In this document: piece after piece, positions 5,037-7,296 of the stretch
Position numbering within the stretch: position 1 is the first letter of the stretch
Layout: every line of letters starts with the position of its first letter
From: Candidatus Nanopelagicales bacterium
Lineage (GTDB): Bacteria > Actinomycetota > Actinomycetes > S36-B12
NCBI GenBank assembly: GCA_023264215.1
Contig: JALQSY010000085.1
Span: 1-7,296 of the forward strand
Reading direction: 5' to 3'
DNA length: 7,296 nt
The notes under the pieces: model-generated
Told to the model about the DNA's origin: nothing
The model's database searches: none
Seen by the model: only the letters and a program-made list of their open reading frames with translations
Program-made: the position numbers and the translations under genes

Positions 5037-5252
5037 ATGGCCTCCACGCGCGCGCCCGGCGACCGGATCCTGCGCATCGGCGCGGTCGTGACCGTCATCG
5101 GCCTGGTCTGCACGCTGATCGCCCTGCTGCCCCTGGTCGTCCCCGGTCTCGAGCTGCCTTCGGCGTGGTGGTTCCTGTCGATGATCACCGGGATCGGCCT
5201 GGCACTGGTGATCCTGGGCCTCGCGGTGTCCGCCCGCTCCCGCCGACGCTAG
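5037..5252 (+). CDS. Two-helix membrane protein, function unknown
   Basis: This 71-residue protein has two hydrophobic helices: about residues 14-36 (IGAVVTVIGLVCTLIALLPLV) and about 44-65 (WWFLSMITGIGLALVILGLAV). They are joined by a short Pro-containing loop (PGLELPSA). The N-terminus has a few charged residues (STRAPGDRILR) and the C-terminus is basic (SARSRRR). Both ends should therefore face the cytoplasm. The start follows a TAGGGT -10 box by six bases, so the mRNA is probably leaderless. It diverges from the csp operon and ends only three bases from the end of the convergent HAD gene, with no hairpin between them. Small proteins of this shape next to csp genes occur in other actinobacteria, but I know no function. 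Confidence 0.82.
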   Translation: MASTRAPGDRILRIGAVVTVIGLVCTLIALLPLVVPGLELPSAWWFLSMITGIGLALVILGLAVSARSRRR

Positions 5253-5255
5253 CCA

Positions 5256-5870
5256 TCAGCCTGCCGTGACGGACCGCCGCTGCTCAAGCCACAGTGGCAG
5301 GTGCGTGAGGTCGGGCAGCACGTGGTCGGGTCCGGCGGCATGGAGCTCGTCCAGGCTCGTCGGGCCACTCGGCACGACGACGGAGACGACGCCCGCCGAG
5401 CGAGCCGCGCGTACATCCCCGGGGTGATCGCCCACGTACGCCCATGCGGCGTGCTCGCGCAGCGCCGTCCCCTTGCCCTCCGCGAAGAGGTCGCCGACGA
5501 TCTCGTCCGCGTCGAGGCCAGCGGCCTCCAGGGCCAGGCTCGCCACCGCGCCGTACTTCGCGGTGACCACCAGCACGCGATCGCCGTGCTCGCGCACTGC
5601 CGTGATGGCATCCCGGGCGCCGGGCATGGGCCGCGTGAGCGGGATGCCGTGCTCGCGATAGTGCGCGCGGTACGCCGCCAGGAGCACGTCGTAGGGCTCG
5701 TCGGGCAGCCAGCGCGGGAAGACGTGGTCCAGCGGCAGCCCGATTGTCGAGCGGATCTCGTCGCCGTCAGCCTCGATGCCGTACTGCGCGATCACGTGCT
5801 GGACCGAGAGCACGATCCCGTCGGCGGAATCCACCAGCGTCATGTCGAGGTCGAATCCCACGGAACGCAC
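5256..5870 (-). CDS. HAD-superfamily hydrolase (phosphoglycolate phosphatase-like)
   Basis: This 204-residue cytosolic enzyme has the full set of HAD phosphatase motifs. Motif I is FDLDMTLVD, with nucleophile Asp7 and acid/base Asp9; Met replaces the usual Gly after Asp9. Motif II is Thr103 in VVTAKY, motif III is probably Lys133 in AEGKGTAL, and motif IV is GDHPGD with Asp148 and Asp152 for Mg2+ binding. A helical cap (about residues 15-80) lies between motif I and the core, as in the phosphoglycolate phosphatase/beta-phosphoglucomutase subgroup. The substrate cannot be deduced. The GTG start lies six bases from a TAGGCT -10 box, so translation is probably leaderless. It shares a very short divergent promoter region with the helicase-associated gene and converges on the 71-residue membrane protein gene. 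Confidence 0.88.
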   Translation of the reverse strand: MRSVGFDLDMTLVDSADGIVLSVQHVIAQYGIEADGDEIRSTIGLPLDHVFPRWLPDEPYDVLLAAYRAHYREHGIPLTRPMPGARDAITAVREHGDRVLVVTAKYGAVASLALEAAGLDADEIVGDLFAEGKGTALREHAAWAYVGDHPGDVRAARSAGVVSVVVPSGPTSLDELHAAGPDHVLPDLTHLPLWLEQRRSVTAG

Positions 5871-5876
5871 CCCGCG

Positions 5877-5882
5877 AGCCTA
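5877..5882 (-). promoter_or_regulatory. -10 box of leaderless promoter (HAD hydrolase)
   Basis: The minus strand reads TAGGCT, then six bases (CGCGGG), then the GTG ending at 5868. Only four bases separate it from the oppositely directed -10 box at 5887-5892. Confidence 0.6.
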
Positions 5883-5886
5883 GGGG

Positions 5887-5892
5887 TAGCGT
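5887..5892 (+). promoter_or_regulatory. -10 box of leaderless promoter (helicase-associated protein)
   Basis: TAGCGT, then six bases (CATCCG), then the GTG at 5899. Its -35 region must lie inside the first codons of the HAD gene. Confidence 0.6.
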
Positions 5893-5898
5893 CATCCG

Positions 5899-7296
5899 GT
5901 GCGCAGTCTGGCCGACGACCTCCGTGGTCGCTCCGACGATGATCTCGCGCGACTGCTCGCCGGTCGCCCGGATCTGCTGCATCCCGTCCCGGCCGACATG
6001 ACGGCCCTGGCCGCGCGCGCGGGGGCGGCCATCTCCACGTCGAGGGCGCTCGATCGGCTCGACGGCCTGGCCCTGGCGCTCGCTCGCACGATCAACGCCG
6101 CTGCGGAGCCGTGCACGCGCGCATCGATCATCGCGTCATTCCCCGCTGACCAGCGCGAGCAGGCCGAGCGTGCCCTGGATCACCTGCGCGCCATCGCCCT
6201 CGTCTGGGGGTCCGATGATGCTCTCCGGCTCGTGCGGACCGCGAAGGAGTCGCTCGACAGCGACACGTCACGACTGGTGCAGTGGCCCCCGCCGCCGATG
6301 GCGAGCGTCGCCCGCGACGCCGGATTGGTCGATCGGACCGCCGGCCAGCACGCCCTGGCCACCGTGATGGGCGTGACGACGATCGCGGAAGGCTGGGCCG
6401 GTGACGACGCACCTCCCGTCCTGCGCAAGGGAGGCCTAGGGGTCCGCGATCTGGCCGCGACCGCGCGCGTCGTCGACTCCGACGATCGCACCGCCGCCCT
6501 GTGGATCGAGGCCGCCTACGCCGCAGGGCTGGTCGCCCGCGATGACGACGACCTGTGGCGACCCACTCCGGCGTACGACGACTGGCATGACCGACCCCTG
6601 CCCGAGCAGTGGCTCCAGCTCGCGCGTGCATGGTGGACCTCGACGCGCGCGCCGTCGCAGGTGGGCGCCACCGCCAATGCGCTCTCGGAGGATGTCGAGC
6701 AACGCGGACAGCCGCTCCTGCGCGAGCAGGTCGTCGCCATCCTCGACGAGCTTCCCGCCGGCGAGGCACCGACTGACCCCGATGCGGTGATCGACGCCCT
6801 CCACGTCCGCGCACCCCGGCAGTCCACGCCTGACCGAGACGCGCACGCACGCGCGATCCTCGAGGAGCTCGAGATCCTCGGCTTCACCGGCGGCGGGGCG
6901 CTGTCGCGGATGGGCGCGAGCGCGGCAGCGGATTCCGACGACGCCGTGGCGCTCGCCGCGGAGGCGATGCCCCCGCCGCTGGACCACGTGCTGCTCCAGG
7001 CCGATCTCACGGCGGTCGCTCCCGGCCCCCTGATACCGGACCTCGCACGGGACCTGCGCCTCATGGCCGATGTGGAGAGCACCGGAGGCGCGGTCGTGTA
7101 CCGATTCAGTGCCGACTCGGTGCGCCGTGCACTCGATGCGGGACGCGACGCCGCAGCGCTGCACGAACTCCTCGCACGCATCTCGCTGACCCCGGTGCCG
7201 CAGCCCCTCACCTACCTCATCGACGACGCCGCTCGACGCCACGGCACCGTGCGCGTGGGCATCGCGACGGCGTACATCCGCTGCGACGACGAGGCC
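5899..7296 (+). CDS. Helicase-associated (XPB/Ssl2-like, Helicase_C_3) protein, 3' end outside window
   Basis: The first 466 codons of a larger gene; no stop occurs before the window ends. The N-terminus MRSLADDLRGRSDDDLARLLAGRPDLLHPVPADMTALAARAG... (shown in part) is typical of the actinobacterial helicase-associated family usually found next to an XPB/ERCC3-type DNA helicase. It contains several predicted winged-helix-like segments (about residues 50-105 and 180-215). The most conserved blocks are VLLQADLTAVAPGPL (from residue 364), GGAVVYRFSADSVRRALDAG, and TPVPQPLTYLIDDAARRHG (from residue 431). Family members are about 700-800 residues, so roughly 250-350 residues are missing. No Walker A motif is seen, so it is probably a partner of the helicase rather than the motor. 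The GTG start is set by a TAGCGT -10 box six bases upstream. The role in DNA repair is inferred from the usual gene neighbour, which is not in the window. Confidence 0.88.
   Translation, partial: MRSLADDLRGRSDDDLARLLAGRPDLLHPVPADMTALAARAGAAISTSRALDRLDGLALALARTINAAAEPCTRASIIASFPADQREQAERALDHLRAIALVWGSDDALRLVRTAKESLDSDTSRLVQWPPPPMASVARDAGLVDRTAGQHALATVMGVTTIAEGWAGDDAPPVLRKGGLGVRDLAATARVVDSDDRTAALWIEAAYAAGLVARDDDDLWRPTPAYDDWHDRPLPEQWLQLARAWWTSTRAPSQVGATANALSEDVEQRGQPLLREQVVAILDELPAGEAPTDPDAVIDALHVRAPRQSTPDRDAHARAILEELEILGFTGGGALSRMGASAAADSDDAVALAAEAMPPPLDHVLLQADLTAVAPGPLIPDLARDLRLMADVESTGGAVVYRFSADSVRRALDAGRDAAALHELLARISLTPVPQPLTYLIDDAARRHGTVRVGIATAYIRCDDEA

Noticed and set aside
6436..7242. Minus-strand frame of 268 codons
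   Set aside because: It is antisense to the helicase-associated gene, whose plus-strand frame carries highly conserved blocks (VLLQADLTAVAPGPL, TPVPQPLTYLIDD).
1..7296. tRNA, rRNA, CRISPR array, insertion sequence or phage genes
   Set aside because: No repeat-spacer pattern, cloverleaf, transposase motif or terminal inverted repeat was seen. The window is ordinary chromosomal genes apart from the junction near 2160.

Overview
The window is high-GC DNA in which almost every base is coding. The genes point to an actinobacterium (Actinomycetota): a SufU-type Fe-S operon, a long cold-shock protein with a C-terminal extension, DUF2530, DUF2771 and DUF3027 proteins, and a helicase-associated (Helicase_C_3/XPB-like) protein. 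Several genes appear to be leaderless, with a TAGNNT -10 box six bases from the start codon. No mobile element, CRISPR array, tRNA or rRNA was seen. I cannot assign a genus.

Left part (1-2170, minus strand): the 3' end of a suf operon in the order (sufC)-sufS-sufU-sufT. SufS takes sulfur from cysteine, SufU is its zinc-containing sulfur-transfer partner, and SufT is a DUF59/MIP18-type Fe-S maturation factor. Successive genes overlap by 4-8 bases. Only about 22 codons of sufC remain, and sufB/sufD are absent.

Junction (about 2150-2175): the sufC tail runs directly into the C-terminal half of an MFS transporter on the opposite strand. Both genes are cut at the same place, so this is either a genomic rearrangement or a chimeric contig join.

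Middle part (2171-5252): the MFS remnant, a hairpin that could terminate transcription, a 28-residue one-helix membrane microprotein, and a divergent DUF2530 membrane protein. Next comes a minus-strand operon, csp - DUF2771 lipoprotein - DUF3027. The DUF3027 frame is broken by an in-frame TGA exactly where the family has its last conserved cysteine, and recognisable family sequence continues beyond it. A divergent two-helix membrane protein follows at 5037-5252.

Right part (5256-7296): a HAD-family phosphatase (minus) and the first 466 codons of the helicase-associated protein (plus, running off the window). They share a 28-base divergent promoter region with nearly abutting -10 boxes.

The most notable observations are the TGA-for-Cys codon in DUF3027, the sufC/MFS junction, and the uniform leaderless promoter architecture. 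I see no evidence of a wholly new multi-gene system.
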